A stretch of 64,000 bases of DNA from Oscillospiraceae bacterium (GCA_031268095.1 JAIRXU010000046.1:1-64000), one strand, 5' to 3'; shown: positions 36,584 to 46,030, counted from the stretch's first letter. Made by a program: numbers and translations. The notes: generated by a model not told the origin, from the sequence alone.

Positions 36584-38998
36584 ATGAAACATCGATGTAT
36601 AAGGATCATTTTGGCGCTGGTGCTGACGGCGGGGATGGCTGTCGGCGCCCTGTCCGGTTGCGCGGGCAGAAAGGGAACGTACGTTCGAGCCCTGCGGGAA
36701 GCCGCGGCGGTCACGGTTCAGCCGCCGGGCGGCGGTCCCCATGCCGCAGCCGTCCCCGCGGAAAAATCCGAGCCCCTGGTCAGCTCCGGCTGGCTGAAGC
36801 TCTACTTTGATGAGGCCAGCAAAACCCCGGTCGTTCGGGAAACAAATTCCGGCAAGGACTGGTCCGCGCTGCCCCTGACCCCGGCGACCCCCCAGGCCAA
36901 CGCCGGGGCCGCCGCCATTACGGCGACGATTATCGTCGGCACACAGCGGCTGGAACTCAATTCCCAGGATCACGCGGTCGCTTTCGGCGGCGCGGCGGCG
37001 GAGCCCCTCGGGCAGAGGGTCTACGGCATGCGGGTGCGCTACGTCCTGACGCCGGACGCGGCGACGGCCGCCCGGGCCGCGCAGGACAAACTGACGCAGA
37101 CGGACGTTGCCTTCGCGGTGACGGCGGACTATTTCCTGGAAGACGGGAACTTCGTCGCGGAAGCGGTTTGGCAGAATCTTTCCGGAAATCCCGACGCGCT
37201 GATCGAAAGCCTTGGGGTGCTGGAGCAGTTCGGCGCACTGCGGCAGCCGGGACAGGATGATTTCCTGCTGCTGCCGGACGGCTGCGGCGCACTGCTTTAT
37301 CCGGCGCGGACGACGAAAGACCAGACGGCGGAAGACCGGGCGAAGGAAAGCCAGACGATCCGGTACCAGGTCTATGGCCCGGATCCTTCCGCCCCGGAAG
37401 CCGAAGCGCCCAAAGAGATGATCACCCAGGGGACGGACGGCCAGCCGCTGCGGGCGAACCTGCCTTTTTTCGGCGTCCGCAAGCAGCGCAGCGCCTTCCT
37501 GGCGCTGATTGAGCAGGGCGACGCCCAGGCGGTGATCCTCGCCCGGCAAAGCATTCCCGGGGAGGTGCCGCAGAGCGCTGTTGGGCCCCGGTTCACGATT
37601 ACGCCCACCACCCTTCCGGTAACGCCCGGCGCGGACGCCGGGACGCAGGCGCGCGCGGCGGTGGCCGGCTTCGCCGAAGGGGACAGTCCGGGCGAGGGGA
37701 AAAACGGGACCATCCGGATCTGTTACCGGTTTTTCTTCGACAACAGCGCCACCGAAGTAACCATGGCGGTGGCCTGCCGGGAGCAATTGATCCGCTCGGG
37801 GAAACTTTCGACCACCAAGCAGGTGACGGAATCCGCGGCTGTATCCGACAAGGAGCAGCAGCCGATGCTGCTGACGCTGCTGGGCACCGTCCCCAAAGGG
37901 AAAAACGGGACCGGGCTGCGCACCGCCACCCGCTTTGAAGACGCGCTGGACATCCTCACGCGCCTCAAATCCAAGGGGATTGACAGCCTCAACCTCCGCT
38001 ACCAGACCGCGCTGCGCGGCGGACCGCGGCAGGCGGCGGCAGAAGACGTCGCGCCGCTGCTGCGGTTGGGCGGCGACAGAGGATTGGCGGAGCTCCAGTC
38101 CTACTGCGAAACAACGAATTTTTCGCTCTATGTGCAGGTGAACGTGCTCTCTCTGGGCGGCGGGCAGCGTTCGCGCCAGGCGGTGACGCTGGCGGGAGAT
38201 CCGGTCGCGCTGGCGCTGCCCCAGGCGGCGGGAACGGGCGTACCGGTAGGGTTGCGGACCCTCTCGGCGAAGGATACACCGGCCAAGGCGCTGCTCAAGC
38301 GGCTGGACGCGCTGGACGGCATCGCGATTGGCGACCTGGGATCGGTGCTCTACGCCAGTTATCCGACGGGGATGCGCCGGCAGGACAGCGCCGCGTTCAT
38401 CGGCCGGCTGTTTCCGGCCCTTTCAGCCCGCTGGAAGATCATGCTTGACAACGGCAACGGCTATGCCCTCAAGACGGCGGACGTCCTGGCGGACCTCCCG
38501 CTGGACACCCAATTGCGCCAGCCGACGGCCAACCGTTACCGGGCCGTCCCCTTCGTGCCCATGATCCTCCACGGCAACTTGGATTACGCGGGCCCGGCGA
38601 TCAACTTGGCGGCGGATCCGCAGCAGGCGCTGCTGCGGGCGGTGGAATACGGCGCGTGCCCCAGCTACACCTGGGTCGGCCAGCAAGGCGCGGCGGACGC
38701 CTTGGCGAACGAATCGTCTGCTGACGAATCGTCTGCTGAGAAAGCGCCGGCGACGGGATCGCTGGCGGATCGGCTCTACTTCGAACCGCTGCTGAGCGCG
38801 GCGGCCGACGACTGCGCGCGGGTCAGCAGCGCCCTGCGGGGACTGCGGGGGCAGCGGATCACAGACCACAGCGAGCCCCGCCCCGGCCTGATGCTGACCA
38901 GCTACGACACGACGCTGATTTACGTCAACTACAACGACCGGCCCGTCACGGTAGACGGGATCACCGTCCCCGCGCGGGATTTTCTGCGGGTAGGGTAA
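36584..38998 (+). CDS. DUF5696-like lipoprotein
   Basis: Lipobox MKHRCIRIILALVLTAGMAVGALSGCAGRKG; GWLKLYFDEASKTPVVRETNSGKDWSALP; ...TRFEDALDILTRLKSKGIDSLNLRYQTALRGG. Confidence 0.72.
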   Translation: MKHRCIRIILALVLTAGMAVGALSGCAGRKGTYVRALREAAAVTVQPPGGGPHAAAVPAEKSEPLVSSGWLKLYFDEASKTPVVRETNSGKDWSALPLTPATPQANAGAAAITATIIVGTQRLELNSQDHAVAFGGAAAEPLGQRVYGMRVRYVLTPDAATAARAAQDKLTQTDVAFAVTADYFLEDGNFVAEAVWQNLSGNPDALIESLGVLEQFGALRQPGQDDFLLLPDGCGALLYPARTTKDQTAEDRAKESQTIRYQVYGPDPSAPEAEAPKEMITQGTDGQPLRANLPFFGVRKQRSAFLALIEQGDAQAVILARQSIPGEVPQSAVGPRFTITPTTLPVTPGADAGTQARAAVAGFAEGDSPGEGKNGTIRICYRFFFDNSATEVTMAVACREQLIRSGKLSTTKQVTESAAVSDKEQQPMLLTLLGTVPKGKNGTGLRTATRFEDALDILTRLKSKGIDSLNLRYQTALRGGPRQAAAEDVAPLLRLGGDRGLAELQSYCETTNFSLYVQVNVLSLGGGQRSRQAVTLAGDPVALALPQAAGTGVPVGLRTLSAKDTPAKALLKRLDALDGIAIGDLGSVLYASYPTGMRRQDSAAFIGRLFPALSARWKIMLDNGNGYALKTADVLADLPLDTQLRQPTANRYRAVPFVPMILHGNLDYAGPAINLAADPQQALLRAVEYGACPSYTWVGQQGAADALANESSADESSAEKAPATGSLADRLYFEPLLSAAADDCARVSSALRGLRGQRITDHSEPRPGLMLTSYDTTLIYVNYNDRPVTVDGITVPARDFLRVG

Positions 38999-39095
38999 CG
39001 AAGGCATACTTCGCCGCGCGCAGACATAGAACAGGACGGGGACGGCGCGCCCCCTATCAATTTGGTTTTCTGAGATTGGAAAGGAGTTTCCCTGC

Positions 39096-40211
39096 ATGGA
39101 GAATCTGTCCGGCATCCTAAGGCAGTTCGCGCTGGAAGAGGAATACAACGGCTTTTCCGCCCCAAAGACCCTGGAGGACGGCCACATCAACGACACGTAT
39201 GTCTTCGCCAGCCAGCGGGAGGGGGGAGAGCCCGGTCCGCGCTACCTGCTTCAGCGAATCAACACCTTCGTATTCAAGCATCCCCGGGAGCTGATGGAAA
39301 ACATTCTGCACGTTACCGAACACATCCGCAGCGGCGCAGCGGCGCAGGCCAGCGGGCTGCGGACCCTGTCCGTTTACCGCACGAAGACGGGGGAGCTTTG
39401 CTACACGGACGAAGAGGGCGGAACTTGGCGCTGCTATAATTACGTGGAGAACACGTATTCCCTCCAGGCGGCCAGCTGCCTGGAAGACGCCTACCGCGCC
39501 GCGCGGGCCTTCGGGGCCTTTGCCCGGATGATTGCCGATTTCCCCATCGGGCAGCTTCACGAGACGATCCCGGACTTCCATCACACGGTTCGCCGGTATG
39601 AGCAGCTGGAGCAGGCCATTGCGGAGAACCGGGCCGGCCGGTTGGAGGAGGTGCGGGCGGAAGTCGCTTTCGCGCAGGCGCGGCGGGCGGACGCGGCACG
39701 GCTGGTGGACCTGCTGGCGGCAGGAAAACTCCCGCTGCGGGTCACGCACAACGACACGAAACTCAACAACGTTCTGTTTGATTTGGACACGCATGAGCCT
39801 GTCTGCGTGGTGGACCTGGATACGATTATGCCCGGGCTCTCGCTCTATGACTTCGGGGACAGCATCCGGTTCCTGGGCAACACCGCCGCCGAGGACGAGC
39901 GGGACCTGACGAAGGTGGACATCAGCCTGCCCATATATGAGAGCTATGCGCGTGGGTATCTGGCCGAGGCGGGGGAGAGCCTTTGGGAAGAAGAGGCCCG
40001 GCTGCTGCCGTTCTCCGCGAAACTGATGAGTTACGAATGCGGCATGCGGTTTCTGGCCGATTACCTCAACGGGGACGTGTATTTCCGCGTTCACCAGGCG
40101 GACGATAATCTGGCCCGCTGCCGGACGCAGTTTAAGCTGGTGGAAAAGATTGAGGCGCGCCTGGACGAGATGGAAGCGGTCACGATGGGGATTTACCGGG
40201 GAGAGAAATAA
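39096..40211 (+). CDS. nahK: N-acetylhexosamine 1-kinase-like aminoglycoside phosphotransferase-family protein
   Basis: DGHINDTYVF...RYLLQRINTFVFKHPRELMENILHVTEHI...LPLRVTHNDTKLNNVLFDLDTHEPVCVVDLDTIMPGLSLYDFGDSIRFLGNTAAEDERDLTKV...LLPFSAKLMSYECGMRFLADYLNGDVYF; closely resembles Bifidobacterium NahK. Confidence 0.85.
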   Translation: MENLSGILRQFALEEEYNGFSAPKTLEDGHINDTYVFASQREGGEPGPRYLLQRINTFVFKHPRELMENILHVTEHIRSGAAAQASGLRTLSVYRTKTGELCYTDEEGGTWRCYNYVENTYSLQAASCLEDAYRAARAFGAFARMIADFPIGQLHETIPDFHHTVRRYEQLEQAIAENRAGRLEEVRAEVAFAQARRADAARLVDLLAAGKLPLRVTHNDTKLNNVLFDLDTHEPVCVVDLDTIMPGLSLYDFGDSIRFLGNTAAEDERDLTKVDISLPIYESYARGYLAEAGESLWEEEARLLPFSAKLMSYECGMRFLADYLNGDVYFRVHQADDNLARCRTQFKLVEKIEARLDEMEAVTMGIYRGEK

Positions 40212-40232
40212 AAAAACATCGGAAATTACAGC

Positions 40233-40270
40233 GGCCCGGAGACGATTCAGTTCGTCTCCGGGCCTTGTTT
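40233..40270. terminator. Terminator hairpin between convergent genes
   Basis: Perfect 13-bp stem GGCCCGGAGACGA/TCGTCTCCGGGCC with 6-nt loop, then TTGTTT. Confidence 0.82.
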
Positions 40271-40275
40271 GCGGA

Positions 40276-40923
40276 TCAGGGCTGGTCGATTGATTCCACG
40301 AAGCAGCGGAAGACCAGGCAGGTTACGCCTTTCTCCGCCGTCTCGCTCTTGAGCGCGCAGAAGGCGATGGTGGCGCCGACCTCTGCCGAAGGCTCGAAGG
40401 CGGAGCGGGAGGCCATGAACGCTTCCTCTGCAGCCTCGGTGCCTTCGAAGACCAGTTCCGTGCCCAGGGTGATCTTGCGCCCGTCCGCGTAAGTGCCGGT
40501 GATGCGCACTTGCAGATCCTTTTCCAAGGCGGTCCGGTCGCCGGTCGCCGCGGAAATCCGGTAAAGGGAGGAGCGGGGGTCATCCGGGGCGTCGCCGGAT
40601 TTGCGGATGGGTTCCCAGGTCACCGCTTCTCCGGCCAGCATGGCTGGAAGGGCAAAGACGGGCGTTTGGATTTCCTCCCCGGCGGAAGGGGCCGGCTGGT
40701 CCACAGACGCGCCGGGAGTAAAGGGCCGCCAGAGGGGGTAGGTCAGCGCGCCGCCAAGCACCAGCAGCAGACAGGCCGCCAGGGCGGCCATCCGCCGGAC
40801 AGGCAGGGAGGAGCGCCGGGCCGCGCCGCCCGCAGCGGCGGTTTCAATGGCGGAGAACATCCGGGCCTCCTGCGCGGCGCTGGGGGAAAGGGCATCGAAC
40901 AGATCATGGATTCGCTTCTTCAT
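40276..40923 (-). CDS. Single-pass membrane protein, putative anti-sigma factor
   Basis: MKKRIHDLFDALSPSAAQEARMFSAIETAA... then TM RRMAALAACLLLVLGGALTYPLW; overlaps 3' end of ECF sigma gene. Confidence 0.6.
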   Translation of the reverse strand: MKKRIHDLFDALSPSAAQEARMFSAIETAAAGGAARRSSLPVRRMAALAACLLLVLGGALTYPLWRPFTPGASVDQPAPSAGEEIQTPVFALPAMLAGEAVTWEPIRKSGDAPDDPRSSLYRISAATGDRTALEKDLQVRITGTYADGRKITLGTELVFEGTEAAEEAFMASRSAFEPSAEVGATIAFCALKSETAEKGVTCLVFRCFVESIDQP

Positions 40924-41434
40924 CAAGCATACCTCCCAAGTCAAGTAAGTCGAGTTTGAGCAGGGCGCGGCCCTTGGCCAGCTGGGTTTGGAGGGTGCTC
41001 TCTTTCCGCCCGAGGAGCCGCGACAGGTCCCGGACGCGGTAGCCCTCGTAGTAGTAAAGATAGAGCAAGGTCTTGTATTTTTCCGGCAGGGCGAGGAGCG
41101 CGCGCAGGGTATCGCCGTCCGAGACGGCAGAATCGGGAGAAGAAAGCTCCGGGAGATCGTCCCAGTTGGTCCGGCGACTGCGCCAGGGGCTGCGGAGCAG
41201 GTCCCGGCAGTGGTTGCGCGCGGCAGTGATCAGCCATGCCTTTTCGTGCTCCGGGTCCTGGAACTGCTTCGGATGCTGGAGCAGCTTCAGAAAGACCGAC
41301 TGGACCGCGTCCTCCGCGTCGGCGTCGCTGCGCAGGCTGAGCCGGCAGAGCCGGTAGACCATTCCCGTGTGCCGCCGGTAAAGGTCCGCAAACGTATCCG
41401 GCCGTGATAACGCATCGTCCTTTGTGTGTCTCAA
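40904..41434 (-). CDS. ECF-type RNA polymerase sigma factor
   Basis: FADLYRRHTGMVYRLCRLSLRSDADAEDAVQSVFLKLLQHPKQFQDPEHEKAWLITAARNHCRDLLRSPWRS...LPEKYKTLLYLYYYEGYRVRDLSRLLGRKESTLQTQLAKGRALLK. Confidence 0.93.
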   Translation of the reverse strand: MRHTKDDALSRPDTFADLYRRHTGMVYRLCRLSLRSDADAEDAVQSVFLKLLQHPKQFQDPEHEKAWLITAARNHCRDLLRSPWRSRRTNWDDLPELSSPDSAVSDGDTLRALLALPEKYKTLLYLYYYEGYRVRDLSRLLGRKESTLQTQLAKGRALLKLDLLDLGGMLDEEANP

Positions 41435-41561
41435 ACTTTCACCTCCCTGTCAAGTACACGGGCGGGGAGCCGGAAATATCTTTTCCGAGGAAAATTTTTT
41501 TTGGGGACGCAGTGTTCTGCGTCCCCCGGTGGTATTTGGTTGCGGTTTCCGGCCTTGCCGG

Positions 41562-43310
41562 TTAATACCAGAGCCAGCCGAAGAGGAAGATGAGGATCAG
41601 CCACTGCCACCAGGCGTAAGCGACGGTCAGATTGGCGTCGCCGTATTTTCCCGTAGCGGAATAGCAAAGCACCTTGGTTGCCCCTGTGCCGGTGGTGATG
41701 ACTTCGCCGTTATCGCCCATGGTCGCGACAGCTTCGTCTTCCGTCAGCCAGAGATACCAAATCTCATTGCCGGACGCCTGAAATTTGAAATCTTCTTTGT
41801 ACTGCATATCTTTACGCCAGGGGGTAAGCTGCAGCGGGGAAATACCGGGCGGATTATACGGCCCGACGGTGCGCTGCTGGAGGGACAGCTTGCCGTTCGC
41901 GGCCTTGACGGCATAGAACATCTGCCCGGCAAGGACGATGTTGCCGACGATCTGTCCGGGGGCGCGGACGGGGTCCGCAAAGAGCTGCGTCGGGTTTTGC
42001 AGGTTGCTGTCCAGGGAGCAGGCCTCGTAATAGAGGGTATAGCAAAGCAGGCCGTTCCCGATGGAGAGGCAGGGGGGAGCCATGGAGCCGGGGGAAATGG
42101 AGCCGTTGGGGAAGGGCTGGGAATCGATGGCGACACCTTGCAGCGATTCTGCGGTCGCGAAAGTATAGGTCCAGAGATGATAGCCGACGCTGATCATGTT
42201 ACCCGTATAGACGGGAGAGCGGCTGTAGGCCTTGACGTAGCACCACTTGCCGTTATAGTAAACCATGGGACCCTTCGCGTCCTTCCAGAAGAAGTTTTCG
42301 TAGTCCGTCGAATTGGCGGCGGCGGGGGCGGTGGAGGCGTAACCGTAGTGGGCGGGGCTTTTGCTCTGCATGGCGGCGTCGCTGAGGAGAAAATAGGTGT
42401 AAGTAGAGCGGCCGAAGTCCGAAGGGTCGTCCCACGTCGTATCGACATGATACCACTGGCCGCCGAGCTTCACCATGTTCCAGGCATGGTTCATGGCGTC
42501 GCTGGAGACAAACACGCAGTCCACGCCCAGCCGCTGCATCAGCAGCAGGAAAGCCAGCGCGTAGCCCTGGCAGACGCCGAGGCCGTCAACGAGGATACCG
42601 TAGACATTGAAGGCGGAGTAATAATAGGGCAAATACTTGTTGGCGTCTTTGGTGACCATCTCCGCCGCTTCGTAGTCATACTCCGCGGTGGTGGTCAGGT
42701 ACTCGTGAACCCACAGGGCCTTTTCCGCGTCGCTGAGAGCGGCGGGGATTTGGCTGAGAATGTAGTTCAGCACATCGTTGAGCAGGAGGGTCTGCGCTTT
42801 GATGCTGCGGGTGGTATAGATATAGGCGGGAGCGATGATCTTCGGATTGTTCTTCATGGAATAGTAGCCGGCGACATAGAAGATTTCCGGATGGGTATTG
42901 ATGATCCGCATGAAGAGCTGCTCAATTTCGGCCGGGGTGATGCTGAAGGAAGACAGGTCGATGGTCTCTTCGAAAGCCAGCATGCCGGAGACCAGACGGG
43001 ATTCCGCTGTTTCCGCCTGGGGGGTGAGGGTGCGCTTGGGCGCGGGGCAGGCCGCCAGAAAAGAACCCGCCTGGAGGAGTTCCGTGTCCGCCGGGGCGGA
43101 GAGGTCCGCGCCTTCCGGCGGGACGTATGGCTGGAGATCGGCCGCCGCCTTGCGCAAAGCGGGGGAGCCAATCGCGTCCGCCAGGCTGGCGGATCCCTGT
43201 ATGGTTTCCGCAGGAGAAGCCGAGGCGAGCGCCGCCGGAAGCGCGCCGAAGAGCAGAACCGCAGATAGCAGCAGAGAAAGAAGACGCTTGGCCATGGTCG
43301 TCAGTTTCAT
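41562..43310 (-). CDS. Secreted transglutaminase-like domain protein with C-terminal TM segment
   Basis: Signal peptide MKLTTMAKRLLSLLLSAVLLFGALPAALASASP; GLGVCQGYALAFLLLMQRLGVDCVFVSSDAMNHAWNMVKLGGQWYHVDTTWDDP (Cys/His/Asp triad); C-terminus AYAWWQWLILIFLFGWLWY. Confidence 0.85.
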   Translation of the reverse strand: MKLTTMAKRLLSLLLSAVLLFGALPAALASASPAETIQGSASLADAIGSPALRKAAADLQPYVPPEGADLSAPADTELLQAGSFLAACPAPKRTLTPQAETAESRLVSGMLAFEETIDLSSFSITPAEIEQLFMRIINTHPEIFYVAGYYSMKNNPKIIAPAYIYTTRSIKAQTLLLNDVLNYILSQIPAALSDAEKALWVHEYLTTTAEYDYEAAEMVTKDANKYLPYYYSAFNVYGILVDGLGVCQGYALAFLLLMQRLGVDCVFVSSDAMNHAWNMVKLGGQWYHVDTTWDDPSDFGRSTYTYFLLSDAAMQSKSPAHYGYASTAPAAANSTDYENFFWKDAKGPMVYYNGKWCYVKAYSRSPVYTGNMISVGYHLWTYTFATAESLQGVAIDSQPFPNGSISPGSMAPPCLSIGNGLLCYTLYYEACSLDSNLQNPTQLFADPVRAPGQIVGNIVLAGQMFYAVKAANGKLSLQQRTVGPYNPPGISPLQLTPWRKDMQYKEDFKFQASGNEIWYLWLTEDEAVATMGDNGEVITTGTGATKVLCYSATGKYGDANLTVAYAWWQWLILIFLFGWLWY

Positions 43311-43347
43311 GATGGTAATCCTTCCTGTTTCAGTTTGAGCCTGTTTA

Positions 43348-44295
43348 TTATACAGGCGAAGGCGGTTCTTTGTCAATGGGTTCCGGGGCGTCTGCTGAAA
43401 TTTTGTCACCGGCGCTGTTTTTTTGATCGGCGGGCTGGCGGGGGGTGGAGCGCGGCTCCAGGGCGGAAAGGTTGCGCTCCAGGACGGCGCGGCCCCGCCA
43501 GGCATAGGCACGGCCGGTAAGGGAAGCGGGATCCAGGCAGTCCGGCTCCAGGCGGGGCCGCAGGCCGGCGGTGAACTCCGGCAGGGGAGCGAGTTCGGCG
43601 GCGCGGCCCCGGGGGCAGGCCTCCTGGCAGAGATCGCAGCCCCAGACGGTCCCCGCCCGGCGCAGAAGGAGCGCTGTCCGACTGTCCAGATCGCCTTTGC
43701 GCTGGGAGAGGAAGGACAAGCAGCGCTCCCGGCGGAAGCCGCCTGCTTCCAGCGCGCCGGCAGGGCAGGCGCGGCGGCAAGGGGGAACGCGGTCCCCGGC
43801 GGCGCAATTTTCGCAGGGATCCGGCAGCGGTCCCGGGGCGGGGCGGCCGAGGGCTAAGCGCAGTTCGGCGGCGGGGAGGGAGGAGGCGAGCGTCCCCAGA
43901 AAGACCCAGGAGCCGAAGCGTTCGGTGATCAGAAGATGATGGCACCCGCGCCGCCCCAGCCCAGCCTGCTCGGCCAGAGCCACTTCCGGCAGGGGGGAAT
44001 TGTCGCAAAACCAGGGGAAGGCCGCGCCGGGGAACCGCTCCGCCAGGGCCGCGCCGGCCGCCGCCAGCCGCGCCCCGACGATCCGGTGATAATCCGGGGG
44101 GACAGCGTAGCGGGAAAGGTTGCGGCCGGGATAGCATGCCTCCGGCAGACGGTAAGGGAAGGCGGCGACAAGGCAGGCGGCGGGGGGGAGGGGGCAGGGC
44201 GCGGGGGCACGGGTCTCCCGCAGGGGGAGGGACGCGTCCCAGGCGCAGATCCCCCAAAGAGGCAGCAGGGCGTCCAGGCGTGACGCAAGATCCAT
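43348..44295 (-). CDS. QueG-like iron-sulfur protein (epoxyqueuosine reductase family)
   Basis: GRRGCHHLLITERFGSWVFLGTLASSL...DPCENCAAGDRVPPCRRACPAGALEAGGFRRERCLSFLSQRKG...GCDLCQEACPRG; start ATG 44295. Confidence 0.8.
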   Translation of the reverse strand: MDLASRLDALLPLWGICAWDASLPLRETRAPAPCPLPPAACLVAAFPYRLPEACYPGRNLSRYAVPPDYHRIVGARLAAAGAALAERFPGAAFPWFCDNSPLPEVALAEQAGLGRRGCHHLLITERFGSWVFLGTLASSLPAAELRLALGRPAPGPLPDPCENCAAGDRVPPCRRACPAGALEAGGFRRERCLSFLSQRKGDLDSRTALLLRRAGTVWGCDLCQEACPRGRAAELAPLPEFTAGLRPRLEPDCLDPASLTGRAYAWRGRAVLERNLSALEPRSTPRQPADQKNSAGDKISADAPEPIDKEPPSPV

Positions 44296-44299
44296 GGGC

Positions 44300-44379
44300 A
44301 GGCCTCCCCTCACGCGCGCGTTTGGAAAATATGCGGACATTGGTTCTGCTGGAACGCAGGCCTCCCTCACGCGCGCGTC
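44300..44379 (-). repeat. Near-perfect 21-22 bp direct repeat in 5' region of QueG-like gene
   Basis: AGGCCTCCCCTCACGCGCGCGT (44300-44321) and AGGCCTCCCTCACGCGCGCGT (44359-44379), one indel; on the minus strand each carries a GGGAGG RBS-like core. Confidence 0.8.
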
Positions 44380-44389
44380 TTGATTTTTG

Positions 44390-45436
44390 TTAGAGTTGCT
44401 CCAACTGCCGGAGAATGTCTTGGAAGCGGCCGTCGGCCCGGAGGGGATCGAAACAGGGGAGGATGAGATATTCTTCCCGCAGGAGCAGCGGCAAGGGACG
44501 GGTGTCGGCAGTATGGCAGGGTTCGTCGTCGATATTGGCCGCCGCGTGTTCCGCGGCCTGGGCGAGGTGGTCCAGCGCGGCGGCCCGGTCGCCGAGGGCC
44601 AGCGCGTCTTTGGCGTTTTCGGCGGCCAGCTTGGCCAACTGCTCGTGCCAGCCGCCGAACGATCCGTCCAGCGCGAGGGCAACGCAGCGCGCGACCTTCT
44701 CCCGCCAGGCGATCCGCGCCGCCGGGGTATCCGCGCCGCCCCTGGAGAGGAAGGCCCGCATGGCCCAGGTCAGCAGCTCCAGGCCCTTGGTGATCCGGCC
44801 GCGCAGGAAGGACAAACGCTCCTCGCCTTCGAGGGCCCAGTAGAGCATTTGCTCGCGGCAGCTGGCCTCGGCGGGGAGAGTTTCAATCAGTGCGCGGCCC
44901 TGAGACTTGCGGCCGGTCTCGCAGTAATGGAAAGCAAGGCGGGCTTGGGCTTCCAGACGCAGGGCGTCCTCCGGGCAAAACCGCAGAATTTTTTCGCCCA
45001 GGGCGACGATTTCCGCGCCATAGTTTTGCTGGTTTTCGCGCCAGTTGGGGATGTTGCCGTCGTCACTGCCCGCGACGAAGAGGGCGTACATCAGTTGATT
45101 TTGCAGCGGCCAGCTGCCGGGAAATTCCCGCGCCGCCGCCCGGGCCAGTTCCACCGCGTCGTTGACCAGGCCGCGGTTCATGGCCTCGTCAAAAGAGTGC
45201 AGATGCGCCTGGATTTGAGCGGTTCGGGCTTCTTGCCCGGCACCGAGCAAGTCGTCCACGGTGACGCCAAAATAGGCCGCCAGGTTTGGCAACAGGGTGA
45301 CGTCTGGCAGGGTGACTCCGGTTTCCCAACGGCTGACCGCCTGGGGCGACACCCCGAAGACTTCCGCAAGTTGCTCCTGGGTCAGGTCCCGCGCCCGGCG
45401 CAGGGTCTTGATGGTTTCCTGGAAGGTGATGCGCAT
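44390..45436 (-). CDS. XRE family transcriptional regulator with TPR-like C-terminal region
   Basis: MRITFQETIKTLRRARDLTQEQLAEVFGVSPQAVSRWETGVTLPDVTLLPNLAAYFGVTVDDLLG. Confidence 0.9.
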   Translation of the reverse strand: MRITFQETIKTLRRARDLTQEQLAEVFGVSPQAVSRWETGVTLPDVTLLPNLAAYFGVTVDDLLGAGQEARTAQIQAHLHSFDEAMNRGLVNDAVELARAAAREFPGSWPLQNQLMYALFVAGSDDGNIPNWRENQQNYGAEIVALGEKILRFCPEDALRLEAQARLAFHYCETGRKSQGRALIETLPAEASCREQMLYWALEGEERLSFLRGRITKGLELLTWAMRAFLSRGGADTPAARIAWREKVARCVALALDGSFGGWHEQLAKLAAENAKDALALGDRAAALDHLAQAAEHAAANIDDEPCHTADTRPLPLLLREEYLILPCFDPLRADGRFQDILRQLEQL

Positions 45437-45535
45437 GTCAAATGCCTCCTTCTGTTTGGGTTGCTTTAGCATACCACGGGGAAAGGGGAAAGGCAAGCAA
45501 CCAAAGCGGGAGGAGAATTCTCAGGGGCAGGAGGG

Positions 45536-45955
45536 TCAAAACAGGTGCATTTCTTCGTCCAAAACGGCGTCGCTCTGGTCGGAGAGGACCTCCCGCAGGC
45601 CAATGCGCTTTTGATCCCGCGCCTCCTCGATCAGCTCACTGAGCAGTTCCTTCACGTCCCCGGGAATTTTGACGCGCTTCAGGTCAAATTCCCGGCAGGA
45701 GCGGTCGGAGGAGATGCAGTGAATGCTGCCGGTGCCCAGGATCCGGTCCCAGAGGGTCCGGCGCAAAGAGATGTCTAAGATGCGGTAAAGCCGGACTTCG
45801 TCCTCGACACGCCGAAACAGGCCGATGTCGATAATCAGCCGCTCTTCGGAGAGGTAATACCGGGTGAAGGTCCAGGGCTGGCCGAGGAAATTGCGCTTGC
45901 GGTCCGCCCAAAGAACCTCTTTTTTGCCAATCATCTGCCGCGCTTGCTTGCCCAA
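45536..45955 (-). CDS. PH domain-containing (YdbS-like) protein
   Basis: EVLWADRKRNFLGQPWTFTRYYLSEERLIIDIGLFRRVEDEVRLYRILDISLRRTLWDRILGTGSIHCISSDRSCREFDLKRVKIP. Confidence 0.8.
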   Translation of the reverse strand: MGKQARQMIGKKEVLWADRKRNFLGQPWTFTRYYLSEERLIIDIGLFRRVEDEVRLYRILDISLRRTLWDRILGTGSIHCISSDRSCREFDLKRVKIPGDVKELLSELIEEARDQKRIGLREVLSDQSDAVLDEEMHLF

Positions 45956-46030
45956 AGATGCCGCTTCCCTTCTGATGGTTCTCTGCCGGAGTCCATATCT
46001 ATCATGTCTAAAAGATAGGATGAGGGCGCG

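Noticed and set aside
41503-41526. GGGGACGCAG-TGTT-CTGCGTCCCC hairpin downstream of the transglutaminase gene as a terminator
   Set aside because: For the minus-strand gene the stem is followed by A8 T4 rather than a T-tract, so the terminator call is not secure; not listed as a feature.
41424-43268. 614-aa plus-strand ORF opposite the transglutaminase-like gene
   Set aside because: Gly/Val/His-rich shadow ORF; the minus strand encodes a signal peptide and catalytic motif.
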